Shown here: positions 9,221 to 15,770 of the stretch, piece after piece | Layout: every line of letters begins with the position of its first letter | Numbering within the stretch: the first letter of the stretch is position 1 | Source: Veillonella sp. | GTDB lineage: Bacteria; Bacillota; Negativicutes; Veillonellales; Veillonellaceae | NCBI RefSeq assembly: GCF_015058545.1 | Contig: NZ_SVCB01000019.1 | Coordinates: 1 to 33,451, forward strand | DNA length: 33,451 nucleotides | Direction of reading: 5' to 3' | Position numbers and translations under genes: made by a program | The notes under the pieces: model-generated | What the model saw: the letters and a program-made list of their open reading frames with translations, nothing else | What the model was told of the DNA's origin: nothing | The model's database searches: none

Positions 9221-10738
9221 TTATTTTTTTGTAATACTTTTGAAATGATTTTTTGCATGCTCCGTAACCATTTCTAATGCTTTGATTAATTCTAGCTCGG
9301 ATACGTTTCTTGCATAAGTCCTATTCCTATTACCGCCAAGTTTGCTAATTAATTTTTGTGTATATAATCTTTCTAATGCATCCCTAATTTGTGAATCAGT
9401 ATATTGAGGTAATTTTTCTGAAATGTGCTTTTTTGTACAAGAAAATGTAGGTGAGTTACTAATTACGATATAGATATTTTTTTCTATTTCCGGTAAATCT
9501 AATGAATCGATGAGATGAGCAACCCATAATTTTAACTTGGTTTCTTCGATAGTCGAATCTATTTCCGGATATCTAAAATCATTTCTTTTAACAACATCTA
9601 TAATTTTTTGGCTTCCACTTCCGGCTCTTTCAGCAGCCCCCATTTTTGTGAATAATGACATAAGCGTAGGGTTTCTGGATACAGAGCGGCTTCCACAGAA
9701 AAACTCTTCTTTGGTGATTTTCATTTTACCTGGATTTAAGAAGGTATAATATGGATTATGGACTTCAACAATAAGTGATGGTTGATTAGATAAATAATCA
9801 GCATGCACAATCATATTTACGAATGCTTCTCTGAGTGCTATAAGTAAATCACTAGGCGATTTTCTGGTTGTTTGGTTATCTAAGTCAAAATTTCTATCGA
9901 TACTTATTTTTAATTTTTCCATTATTATTTCATAATAATTAAATAGGTTTAGATTTTCAAATTCTAGGTCTTCTGAATCAACTCTATCCCGCCAACGATC
10001 TGTAGAACCTCTTTTATCGAAATAGTCAACATGATAGGCTGGAATATAGGATTTTATGCTAGTAAGTTTTCCAAAGAAGAGCAGACCGGCTAAAGTAAGT
10101 TTGGGTTTTCCATCAGTTCTATCTAACACGAAGACGTCTAAATTATTTAGAAATGTATAAATATCTTGTGTGTCAAATTGTCTGGATGGTGCACGATTAT
10201 GAAGTATGGTTTTATATTTGAGGATGGAGGACATATCAAGGTCGTCGATGGTAAAGTTATCAAGTAACTTCCGATCGAGCTCATGATTTGTATCTCTTAG
10301 GATACTTGATAATTCATCTCTACTAATTCTGTGATCGCCGGTTCCTTTTCTAACATAGGAGTTCTCTATACTATTATTTAAAAATATTGGTTTTTTATCA
10401 AAAGGTGCTTCTGGAATTTCACATACAATAATAGTTTTTGAATTATATTCTAGTGAAATAACCGAGTCAGGTGATTTAAATAGGTCTTGACTAACTTTAG
10501 CGCTTCGGGCTGTGGATATTATATCATCTATATATTTTTGTGGATTTTCAATTCCTATAACCTCAAACTTGGGAGCGTCGGTTATCCCTAATATAATTAT
10601 TCCACCGTGTGTATTAGCGAAGGCGGAATATGTTTCCCAAAAATTTTTAGGTACGCCTTTATTGGCTGATTTTACTTCAAAGGTTGGACTCTCGCCGATT
10701 AATAATAAATTGTCTATATCTTGAACTGTAATATTCAT
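9221..10738 (-). CDS. AlbA_2 (Schlafen-like) domain protein with RecG-type C-terminal ATPase fold
   Basis: 505 residues. Residues ~10-135 fit the AlbA_2 domain (ESPTFEVKSANKG, AFANTHGGIIILGITD, SYVRKGTGDHRIS), a nucleic-acid-binding module shared with Schlafen proteins. Residues ~290-400 fit the HATPase_c_4 region often annotated as RecG-like (ALREAFVNMIVHADY, GSRSVSRNPTLMSLF, AERAGSGSQKI). A winged-helix-like end follows at ~410-480. Proteins of this build are common, often annotated as transcriptional regulators or RNA-binding proteins, and some occur in mobile or defence loci; the exact role is not established here. The start is supported by GAGGAAATA just before ATG. It sits alone on the minus strand between a strong terminator and an intergenic region with phased CAAATAA repeats. 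It may be host-encoded or a prophage cargo gene. Confidence 0.82.
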   Translation of the reverse strand: MNITVQDIDNLLLIGESPTFEVKSANKGVPKNFWETYSAFANTHGGIIILGITDAPKFEVIGIENPQKYIDDIISTARSAKVSQDLFKSPDSVISLEYNSKTIIVCEIPEAPFDKKPIFLNNSIENSYVRKGTGDHRISRDELSSILRDTNHELDRKLLDNFTIDDLDMSSILKYKTILHNRAPSRQFDTQDIYTFLNNLDVFVLDRTDGKPKLTLAGLLFFGKLTSIKSYIPAYHVDYFDKRGSTDRWRDRVDSEDLEFENLNLFNYYEIIMEKLKISIDRNFDLDNQTTRKSPSDLLIALREAFVNMIVHADYLSNQPSLIVEVHNPYYTFLNPGKMKITKEEFFCGSRSVSRNPTLMSLFTKMGAAERAGSGSQKIIDVVKRNDFRYPEIDSTIEETKLKLWVAHLIDSLDLPEIEKNIYIVISNSPTFSCTKKHISEKLPQYTDSQIRDALERLYTQKLISKLGGNRNRTYARNVSELELIKALEMVTEHAKNHFKSITKK

Positions 10739-10797
10739 TATTTCCTCGATGTTAAAAAATTCCTTTACTTAGAATAAATGTAAACAAACTTAAAGAG

Positions 10798-10937
10798 ACA
10801 CAAATAAACACAAATAAACACAAATAAATATAAAAATAAAAAGCTTTAAAATCTCGAGTATATCTGGGAAGTTGGAAGATTTATTATTTTAGAACTCAAA
10901 TAAAACCCCGATAAAGTACAAATAAGCCCCGATAAAT
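10798..10937. repeat. Five CAAATAA-containing repeats upstream of the AlbA_2 gene
   Basis: Three perfect tandem copies of ACACAAATAA (10798-10827, 10-base period) are followed by two copies of a longer element containing CAAATAA and CCCCGATAAA (10897-10915 and 10919-10937). All share the CAAATAA core. They lie between the minus-strand repressor gene and the AlbA_2 gene, upstream of the latter's start, so an operator array is a reasonable guess. No clear -35/-10 pair was found beside them. Confidence 0.6.
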
Positions 10938-10995
10938 AATATGCATTATGTGGACCGAATTAACTTTTAGCATATTACCAAAATGGGATAGGGTA

Positions 10996-11448
10996 TTATT
11001 TAGAGAGACTTCTAGCTAAGCGTATAGAAGCTTCCAGTGATATTTTTAAAAGTTCTCTAGCTTCATCGTCCATTTTTTTATTTCCATTATAAAAATTTAT
11101 GAATTCCTTATCTTCAAGTTCATCAAGTAACATTTGTAGTTGTTTTTGTATATCTCTTTTGCCATTCTTGGTGGGGGCTGATTTAGTAATATCTATAAGT
11201 TTGTCGGTAAAGCGGGGATCTAGATCAGCTTTTGAACAATTTAAGGCATCAGCTAATTTTTGAACATTAGTTGCATTTGGAGTCGAGCGCATTGCAAAAT
11301 ATCCGGAAATCGTTGATGCTGGAATACCGGTTAGTTTTGATAATTCATTTTGTGTGATATTTGGGGTATACTTCTTTAGATTTTCCGAAATTTGCTTCCT
11401 AAGTCCCTTTTCAAATTCATTGAGCGCGTTTCTAGGCATACGAGTCAC
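10996..11448 (-). CDS. XRE-family helix-turn-helix repressor
   Basis: 150 residues. Residues ~30-85 form an XRE/CI-type DNA-binding domain (ITQNELSKLTGIPASTISGYF, then a Pro-Asn-x-x-x-Val-x-Lys-Leu-Ala recognition-helix tail). The C-terminal half is helical and charged and has no LexA/CI peptidase motif, so inactivation would need an antirepressor, proteolysis or the nearby ImmA-like protein rather than self-cleavage. The start is preceded by AAAGGAGTGACTCGT. It is the second repressor-like gene of this region (the other is at 15767) and lies on the outer side of the integrase. It may therefore regulate the AlbA_2 gene, belong to a separate small element, or be an extra immunity determinant. 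Confidence 0.85.
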   Translation of the reverse strand: MTRMPRNALNEFEKGLRKQISENLKKYTPNITQNELSKLTGIPASTISGYFAMRSTPNATNVQKLADALNCSKADLDPRFTDKLIDITKSAPTKNGKRDIQKQLQMLLDELEDKEFINFYNGNKKMDDEARELLKISLEASIRLARSLSK

Positions 11449-11706
11449 TCCTTTCTTTAATTATATTTTAACGAATAAAGTCGTTATTTACAAGGGAAAA
11501 GAATGAAAACGAGAAAAAACGTTTTATTAATTTATGGCGTATATATAATGACTTTTATGGAGGAAATTCTTTTACTATAAATCTCTTATCTTCATTGGCG
11601 AATACCCCAAGATGTGGTAACATAATATAATATTATGAGAATTATCAAGATATACGGCTTTAATATTACGTTTCTTATATTAATCGGCAAAAATTCGTCA
11701 AAAAAA
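11449..11706. promoter_or_regulatory. Intergenic region with inverted repeats before the XRE repressor
   Basis: No gene seen. Upstream of the repressor start there are two inverted repeats whose centres are 38 bases apart: AACGA-N6-TCGTT (11470-11485) and AAAACG-N8-CGTTTT (11506-11525). They are candidate autoregulatory operators. The remainder, up to the integrase stop, is AT-rich. A prophage left attachment site could lie here or farther left, but without the right prophage end it cannot be identified. Confidence 0.4.
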
Positions 11707-12777
11707 TTATCCAAAAATATTAGCAACATCATTAGCTGCTTTAATTCTCATTTCATCTGTGTAATGCAGATAATTGTTGATTACTGTTTGGACTGTATCT
11801 CCTAATAAGGCTGCGACCGTTTTTATATCAACTCCGTTAGCTATTAATTTTGTTGCGTATGTATGTCTTAGGTCATGGAATGATTTGCCTTTTACATAAC
11901 GTTTGATATTTTGGTTTATTAGCTTGGTTTGTGACGTTTTTTGTATAAATAGGAGTTGCATGTCGTTGACAGGGGATAACGGGGCATATAGAGCCAATAT
12001 GGCACTTAAAATAGGTGGTATAGGTATAGTGCGCCTGCTATTAGTCGTTTTTGTATCTTGTAATTTATATTTATTTTTGTCGTATTGAGCTAATTGCCGT
12101 CTTACGGTTAATGTATTATTGGTTAGATCTATATCGGTCCATGAGAGTCCTATAACCTCACCATAACGTAACCCACAATAATAACCTATACAACACTGAT
12201 AATAAAATTCAGGGCGCTTTTCTTTTAAATTTGATAGTAATAAATCAATCTCGGCGTCAGTATATACTTTGAGTACTTTTTTTGTTTTGTTCTTTTTAAT
12301 TTTGACATCCTCTAATGGATTATTGGCAATGATATTGTAAGGTTTTATTGCATAGCCTAAAATTGTTTTTATCAATGTTTGATATAAAATTTTGGTAGCG
12401 GTAGAGGATTTTGAGGCTGTAAATTTTTGAGATAGTTGCAATGATGTTATATCTTGTAAAGGTAAATCTGCTATATCATCTACAAATTTTACAGCGTTAT
12501 CTATAGCTTGTAGTGTATTATAGGTAAGCCTGTCCTTATTATTGCTTTTGTAGATATCTGTAAATTGTTTTAAGGTAATCCCTTTGTAGTCAGTATTAAG
12601 TTCTGGCTCTTTTTTTATTTGTTCTATTAGATCGTTAGCATAGTTTTTAGCTTCCCATTTTTGATTAAAACCTTGCTTAGATTTTTGGCGCCATTTACCA
12701 GATGACGTTTTATAGCTAACAATTACTTGCCAACCGTTGTCCTTTTTGCGTAAGGTTGTATTGTATTTTATCGGCAT
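11707..12777 (-). CDS. int: Tyrosine recombinase / phage integrase
   Basis: 356 residues. It has an N-terminal arm-type DNA-binding region (~1-55, DNGWQVIVSYKTSSGKWRQK), a core-binding SAM-like domain (~65-165) and a C-terminal catalytic domain. Visible catalytic residues are Arg204 (CGLRYGEV), His301 and Arg304 (HDLRHTYAT) and the presumed nucleophile Tyr336 (VINNYLHY). The position usually occupied by His or Trp in LGH reads LGD (Asp327), which is uncommon. Ribosome site AAGGAG precedes ATG. The gene catalyses prophage integration and, with a directionality factor, excision. It is transcribed toward the host side, so the left attachment site is expected beyond its 3' end. Confidence 0.95.
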   Translation of the reverse strand: MPIKYNTTLRKKDNGWQVIVSYKTSSGKWRQKSKQGFNQKWEAKNYANDLIEQIKKEPELNTDYKGITLKQFTDIYKSNNKDRLTYNTLQAIDNAVKFVDDIADLPLQDITSLQLSQKFTASKSSTATKILYQTLIKTILGYAIKPYNIIANNPLEDVKIKKNKTKKVLKVYTDAEIDLLLSNLKEKRPEFYYQCCIGYYCGLRYGEVIGLSWTDIDLTNNTLTVRRQLAQYDKNKYKLQDTKTTNSRRTIPIPPILSAILALYAPLSPVNDMQLLFIQKTSQTKLINQNIKRYVKGKSFHDLRHTYATKLIANGVDIKTVAALLGDTVQTVINNYLHYTDEMRIKAANDVANIFG

Positions 12778-12785
12778 AAAAAAAT

Positions 12786-12833
12786 CACGCTCCTTGTTAG
12801 TTAATAAGGTATGACAAACTAACCTAGAGCGTG
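12786..12833. promoter_or_regulatory. Imperfect inverted repeat between integrase and small RNA promoter
   Basis: 17-base arms (12786-12802 and 12817-12833) match at 14 of 17 positions: CACGCTC and GTTAGTT halves separated by a 3-base mismatch. The left arm contains the integrase ribosome-site region; the right arm fills the spacer of the divergent promoter at 12811-12840. It could be an operator or integrase arm site controlling both directions, or fold in the integrase leader to limit translation. Confidence 0.5.
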
Positions 12834-12840
12834 TTATAAT
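12811..12840 (+). promoter_or_regulatory. Sigma-A-type promoter, divergent from integrase
   Basis: ATGACA (12811-12816), an 18-base spacer and a perfect TATAAT (12835-12840). It points away from the integrase toward a terminator only 75 bases downstream, with no open frame between. Confidence 0.65.
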
Positions 12841-12846
12841 TTAATT

Positions 12847-12915
12847 ATTGTAGATATGGCGCTCTAAGTGCTGTATTGGTGTCCCTCATCTGTTGGCGCA
12901 GGTGGGGGATTTTTC
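12847..12915 (+). ncRNA. Candidate small RNA with its own promoter and terminator
   Basis: Predicted RNA of about 70 bases. The start is inferred about 7 bases after the TATAAT at 12835-12840. The end is a terminator: CCCTCATCTG (12883-12892), loop TTGGCG, CAGGTGGGGG (12899-12908, two G-U pairs), then ATTTTT. No convincing reading frame fits. It may regulate the integrase (it starts inside the integrase leader region, opposite strand) or the membrane peptide gene at 13001. Function unknown. Confidence 0.5.
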
Positions 12916-12962
12916 TATAAAAAATTAAATAAATTTTGTTAGAATTAAAAATTTTTATGGTA

Positions 12963-12968
12963 TATAAT
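12963..12968 (+). promoter_or_regulatory. -10 box for the membrane peptide gene
   Basis: Perfect TATAAT 33 bases before the ATG at 13001. The -35 is poor (TAGAAT at 17 bases). A separate promoter is needed because the small RNA upstream ends at 12915. Confidence 0.4.
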
Positions 12969-13000
12969 GAAGTAAAGAGTAAAACATAAAAGGAGGGAGT

Positions 13001-13207
13001 ATGATGACAGCAGTAACTGTGAATACATATATTGCTAAAGTAGTTATTATTTGTATATTGTCTGTTATTTTATTAATTCCTGGTTTGGTTTTTGAATCTA
13101 TTAATATATATTACAATGAAATTTTTATAAATGGACCAATAGCAATATTAGTGTCATCCATAATTGTTATAAAATATGTGAAAATAAAAGTATCGCAAAG
13201 AGGCTAA
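13001..13207 (+). CDS. Small membrane protein, two predicted helices
   Basis: 68 residues, not recognised. Two hydrophobic segments (about 11-33 and 45-60) are separated by a short loop containing Asn/Tyr/Glu, ending in a basic tail (KYVKIKVSQRG). This is typical of small phage membrane proteins such as superinfection-exclusion factors or holin-like toxins, but nothing specific identifies it. Strong ribosome site AAAGGAGGG; ATG at 13001 or the adjacent 13004. It is the only plus-strand gene in the lysogeny block and converges on the PUA-membrane gene, its stop codon falling inside the shared terminator hairpin. Confidence 0.6.
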   Translation: MMTAVTVNTYIAKVVIICILSVILLIPGLVFESINIYYNEIFINGPIAILVSSIIVIKYVKIKVSQRG

Positions 13208-13226
13208 ATATTAAGCCTCTTTTTTG
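13197..13226. terminator. Bidirectional terminator shared by convergent genes
   Basis: AAAGAGGCT (13197-13205) and AGCCTCTTT (13213-13221) form a 9-bp stem with T runs on both sides. The stop codons of both convergent genes (13205-13207 plus, 13211-13213 minus) lie within the hairpin, an extremely compact junction. Confidence 0.85.
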
Positions 13227-14302
13227 TTTTCGGATTTATTTTCATCTGTATTTTCTGTTTTAGGTTCATTTGGTAATGTAACATTGAGTTTATCAATAGA
13301 CTCAATCATTTTTTTAAATTCCGCTTTTTCTGGTTCTGATGCTAAAATTTTATCAATTATAGGATTTATATCATTATTTTCATTAGTGGGGGCATTGAAT
13401 TTTGCTGAAAAAGTTATTCCTTTAGTAGGGGACATAGTGAATTCCATTTCTCCGCCCTGCTTTTTTGCAGTGGCATAAGCATTATATAAAAAAACAAAAC
13501 CACCTATGAGAGCAATGAAAGATAATCCGGTAATATATTCAATGGGACCAGGAGATTGAACATTTATTTTAATTTTGGCTTCTTCTGCATCCTTAATAAT
13601 ATCTGCAGGAAGCTGAGCAAGTTTTGCAATATTTTCGAAACCATATAATAAAGGACGAATATCAGAAAGAGACACTTCGTCAGTTGTATTCACTCTAAAT
13701 GTTATATGAGCTTTATTGCTTTCTACATACACACTAGATAAGGAACGATTTATATAACTTTTAGAGTCCGAAACATTAGTTATTACGTGATGCGAGTAAA
13801 TAGCTTTATATAAGTAAGGGTCTAATTTATCCCGGCTAATAGTTTTTAGCCATCTTACCTTTCTACGCTTAATATAGGGGCATTTGTCGTCTTGATCATC
13901 AGTGGCGTTTAAAGTCGCAATTTCTACATCAGAAACTATTTTACCGAAAGTTATATATTGCGAGTTTAGGCTTGGAATTAATACAATATCATTAACATTC
14001 ATCTCTAAAATAAAACGTTTTAATTGATTAATAATTAAGCCTGGCTTTATAGACTTAGTATCATCAAGTTCAGCTGATGTTTTTATTTTTTCTATCAAAG
14101 CTTTTTTATATACGGGATCTTTTTCAGATTTTTCTATTAAATTAGGATCAGTAATTTCGTTAAATCCAACCGCTATATATCCTTCATTTTTAAATTCCTC
14201 GTAATATTCTCCGGCATTAGTTCGTACAAACCAATAACTTCGCTCATCAATATAATCGACCTCGAAGCAAATATCTTTATTTATGGAAAAAGTGTCAGTC
14301 AT
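13211..14302 (-). CDS. PUA/EVE-like domain protein with internal transmembrane segment; defence candidate
   Basis: 363 residues from the ATG at 14302, preceded by AAGGAACCACAT. The longer frame to 14398 runs through a terminator hairpin and has no ribosome site. Residues ~20-160 (YWFVRTNAGEYYEEF, EGYIAVGF, VNDIVLIP, ITFGKIV, RRKVRWLKTI) resemble the PUA/EVE-like N-terminal domain seen in Mrr-type restriction enzymes and other modified-DNA readers; this is motif-level recognition only. One hydrophobic helix lies at ~254-280 (PIEYITGLSFIALIGGFVFLY region), followed by a soluble C-terminal part and a Lys/Glu tail. It sits in the integrase-repressor interval, a usual place for lysogenic-conversion and anti-phage genes. 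A sensor-plus-membrane-effector (abortive infection) role is inferred, not shown. Confidence 0.6.
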   Translation of the reverse strand: MTDTFSINKDICFEVDYIDERSYWFVRTNAGEYYEEFKNEGYIAVGFNEITDPNLIEKSEKDPVYKKALIEKIKTSAELDDTKSIKPGLIINQLKRFILEMNVNDIVLIPSLNSQYITFGKIVSDVEIATLNATDDQDDKCPYIKRRKVRWLKTISRDKLDPYLYKAIYSHHVITNVSDSKSYINRSLSSVYVESNKAHITFRVNTTDEVSLSDIRPLLYGFENIAKLAQLPADIIKDAEEAKIKINVQSPGPIEYITGLSFIALIGGFVFLYNAYATAKKQGGEMEFTMSPTKGITFSAKFNAPTNENNDINPIIDKILASEPEKAEFKKMIESIDKLNVTLPNEPKTENTDENKSENKKEA

Positions 14303-14342
14303 ATGTGGTTCCTTTTTGTTTTTACAGTATTTAATATATGAA

Positions 14343-14375
14343 ACTAAAAATGCCCACTCAATTGAGTAGGCATTT
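14343..14375 (-). terminator. Terminator in the leader of the PUA-membrane gene
   Basis: Arms 14348-14361 and 14362-14375 are complementary at 13 of 14 positions, and on the minus strand the stem is followed by TTTTTAGTTT. It lies only about 40 bases upstream of the start codon at 14302, so it must be avoided for expression, which suggests attenuation. Confidence 0.7.
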
Positions 14376-14436
14376 ATTTGTACTATCAAGTAGTACACAA
14401 CATATTATTGGTGACTTATTGTCACCTCATGCCTAC
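14366..14436 (-). ncRNA. Predicted branched RNA (three-way junction) leader
   Basis: GTAGGCAT (14366-14373) and ATGCCTAC (14429-14436) are perfect 8-base complements. They enclose two hairpins with the same 6-5-6 geometry, GTACTA-N5-TAGTAC (14380-14396) and GGTGAC-N5-GTCACC (14410-14426), whose centres are 30 bases apart. On the minus strand the 3' strand of the closing stem is also the 5' arm of the terminator at 14343-14375, so the two folds exclude each other. That is riboswitch- or attenuator-like. One caveat: the best local promoter would start about 14430, too late to include the whole closing stem. The full fold requires transcription from farther upstream. Confidence 0.45.
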
Positions 14437-14465
14437 ATTATAATAGAGATATTATATGATTACAA
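14437..14465 (-). promoter_or_regulatory. Minus-strand promoter before the structured leader
   Basis: On the minus strand TTGTAA (14460-14465), a 17-base spacer and TATAAT (14437-14442). The predicted start is near 14430, giving either a short RNA ending at 14343 or a leader for the gene starting at 14302. A second TATAAT lies about 14 bases upstream. Confidence 0.6.
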
Positions 14466-14542
14466 TATTATTTAAACATAACCTTGAGTTCTTCTAAACC
14501 ATTTGGAATACCGGCACATTGAGCTAGGTTTTACCGTCAGCT

Positions 14543-14577
14543 GCAGTTACCGAGGAATTCTCGGTAACTGCTTTTTT
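14543..14577 (+). terminator. Plus-strand intrinsic terminator without an obvious gene
   Basis: GCAGTTACCGAG (14543-14554), loop GAATT, CTCGGTAACTGC (14560-14571), then TTTTTT. It is a perfect 12-bp stem. No plus-strand gene precedes it between 14303 and 14543, so it either ends an unrecognised small RNA or blocks antisense transcription toward the repressor operon. Confidence 0.85.
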
Positions 14578-14621
14578 ATCTAGTTCATTATCTGAAAAAA
14601 TATTCTTATACAACATGATAG

Positions 14622-14684
14622 TAAAAATTTATCTCCAACATTTTTACAAAAATAGAGGAGTTAAAAATTTATCTCCAACATTTT
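14622..14684. repeat. Direct repeat pair, 23 bases, 40-base period
   Basis: Identical 23-base copies at 14622-14644 and 14662-14684, each containing TTTATCTCCAACATTTT. The first copy can also fold (GTAAAAAT/ATTTTTAC stem around an 11-base loop). The second copy contains the stop of the small minus-strand frame at 14669. Only two copies, so not a CRISPR; it looks like a local duplication at the edge of decayed genes. Confidence 0.7.
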
Positions 14685-14767
14685 AGAAAAAATGCTATAT
14701 ATTTCCCTTTGCGCTTCTTTAAGTCTTCAATTATATTGACGACAAAATCAATATAATCTCTAGACAT
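14669..14767 (-). CDS. Small hypothetical protein or gene remnant, 32 residues
   Basis: ATG at 14767 opens a 32-residue frame (starts MSRDYIDFVVNIIEDLKKRK) with the composition of a real amphipathic helix. No strong ribosome site is seen, and its end coincides with the duplicated 23-base repeat, so it may be the surviving 5' part of a truncated gene. Function unknown. Confidence 0.35.
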   Translation of the reverse strand: MSRDYIDFVVNIIEDLKKRKGKYIAFFLKCWR

Positions 14768-14785
14768 ATCTTATTAATATCTCGT

Positions 14786-14862
14786 TTATACTACAGAAAT
14801 TAAGTCCCATTCATCCTTAGTTACAATATCTACGCCGCAAATTTCACTAATTCAGCTAAAAT
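14786..14862 (-). pseudogene. Decayed gene fragment
   Basis: Coding-like peptide pieces lie in two overlapping frames on the minus strand: LAELVKFA (frame ending at a stop at 14830-14832) and VDIVTKDEWDLISVV (ending at 14786). Joining them with a one-base shift gives a smooth protein end. Together with the small frame at 14669 this marks 14669-14870 as gene debris in the lysogeny module. Confidence 0.35.
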
Positions 14863-14872
14863 CCTTTACTCT

Positions 14873-15274
14873 TTAAATCAAATTAACCAATAACAAAACA
14901 ATCGACCAAAAGATAATGCTAATAGCTATGTTAATCATAACTTGTGTATAGTCGATTCGCTCCCAATTTTTCACCCAAGAGGGGTGAATTTCAATGCCTT
15001 CACGATTTAATTTTTCTCTTAAATCAGTATTATGTTTTTTTGCAATATCTTCAAATGCATTAAAAGAAGAGTTGTCGGTCGGAAGAAAGTCTGATTCGGT
15101 ATAAATAGGCGGTTTATAGCCAATAATAGCATAACCTAATGGGCGAGTTAGAACATTTCCGTAGGAGAAGTGTTTTTCAGCTTTCCAAGGGAGATATAAT
15201 AGACATCCTAAGATTGATAATAGCATTAATATGATTACCACTTTACTTCTTTTTCTTGTAAATTTTATATTCAT
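14873..15274 (-). CDS. Hypothetical membrane protein with two terminal helices
   Basis: 133 residues. A basic N-terminus (NIKFTRKRSK) is followed by a hydrophobic helix (~11-30) and a second hydrophobic helix at the very C-terminus (~110-132). The ~80-residue middle (YKPPIYTESDFLPTDN, HPSWVKNWERIDYT) would lie outside the cytoplasm if the first helix is a signal anchor. No family recognised. It is the last intact gene of the repressor-led minus-strand operon and follows another small membrane protein by 17 bases. Role possibly superinfection immunity, by position only. Confidence 0.6.
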   Translation of the reverse strand: MNIKFTRKRSKVVIILMLLSILGCLLYLPWKAEKHFSYGNVLTRPLGYAIIGYKPPIYTESDFLPTDNSSFNAFEDIAKKHNTDLREKLNREGIEIHPSWVKNWERIDYTQVMINIAISIIFWSIVLLLVNLI

Positions 15275-15291
15275 AAGAAATCCTCGATTTT

Positions 15292-15546
15292 TTATAAAAA
15301 ATATGAGTCATATTTTTCTTGTAATTTTTCAACTGCTTTTCTCATTGACCTTTTGGCTATATATTGAAAAAAGAAGGCACCACCAGTACAAATTAAAGCA
15401 ATTAAAAAACCTTTTATCGACCCTGAAAGAGATGTGTTAGTTAATCCAGATGCTAAGAGTCCGAATAAAAATCCCACAATATATATACCTATGCCCATTT
15501 CTTGTGCCGAAGAAAGAATAGTATGTTTTTCATCTGCATTTATCAT
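15292..15546 (-). CDS. Small two-helix membrane protein
   Basis: 84 residues: a short polar N-terminus, hydrophobic helices at ~16-34 and ~45-66, then a basic, coiled-coil-like tail (KRSMRKAVEKLQEKYDSYF). No family recognised. It starts 2 bases below the stop of the ImmA-like gene, so it is very likely cotranslated with the repressor and peptidase. Its paralogous-looking neighbour at 14873 is also membrane-bound; together they could form an envelope-located exclusion or signalling unit, which is inference. Confidence 0.6.
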   Translation of the reverse strand: MINADEKHTILSSAQEMGIGIYIVGFLFGLLASGLTNTSLSGSIKGFLIALICTGGAFFFQYIAKRSMRKAVEKLQEKYDSYFL

Positions 15547-15548
15547 AA

Positions 15549-15770
15549 TTAGTACCCCGTTTCATGCCTCATACGCTCTAATAAATCTGCCTGTATTTCA
15601 GTATCAAAATCATTGCCTTCAATATGTGTAACTTCATGAATGAACGATTTGCGTTGTTCTGCAATCGACAAGCGTGAATTTAATAATATAGTGTAAGAGC
15701 CATCTTCATTAAGTCGTGTATATCCTCCTACACTATAAGGTAAATCAACTAAGTGTATAAAAAAATTCAA
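15549..15770 (-). CDS. ImmA/IrrE-like metallopeptidase, short form
   Basis: 73 residues containing the zinc-peptidase motif His45-Glu46-x-x-His49 (FIHEVTHIEGNDFD) and a downstream acidic helix (TEIQADLLERM). ImmA/IrrE proteins cleave phage or ICE repressors of the CI/ImmR type, releasing lysogeny. The usual family length is above 120 residues, so this is a minimal version. It overlaps the repressor gene by 4 bases (ATGA at 15767-15770), which fits a repressor/antirepressor-protease pair made together, although many short forms in prophages have unproven activity. Confidence 0.75.
   Translation of the reverse strand: MNFFIHLVDLPYSVGGYTRLNEDGSYTILLNSRLSIAEQRKSFIHEVTHIEGNDFDTEIQADLLERMRHETGY

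Noticed and set aside
13001..13207. Small membrane protein and the upstream RNA as a type I toxin-antitoxin pair
   Set aside because: The RNA is on the same strand and does not overlap the gene, so antisense pairing is not supported.
14303..14398. N-terminal extension of the PUA-membrane gene
   Set aside because: It would run through a terminator hairpin; ATG at 14302 has the ribosome site.
14622..14684. CRISPR-like direct repeats
   Set aside because: Only two copies, a 17-base gap and no cas genes; one copy is the end of a small reading frame.
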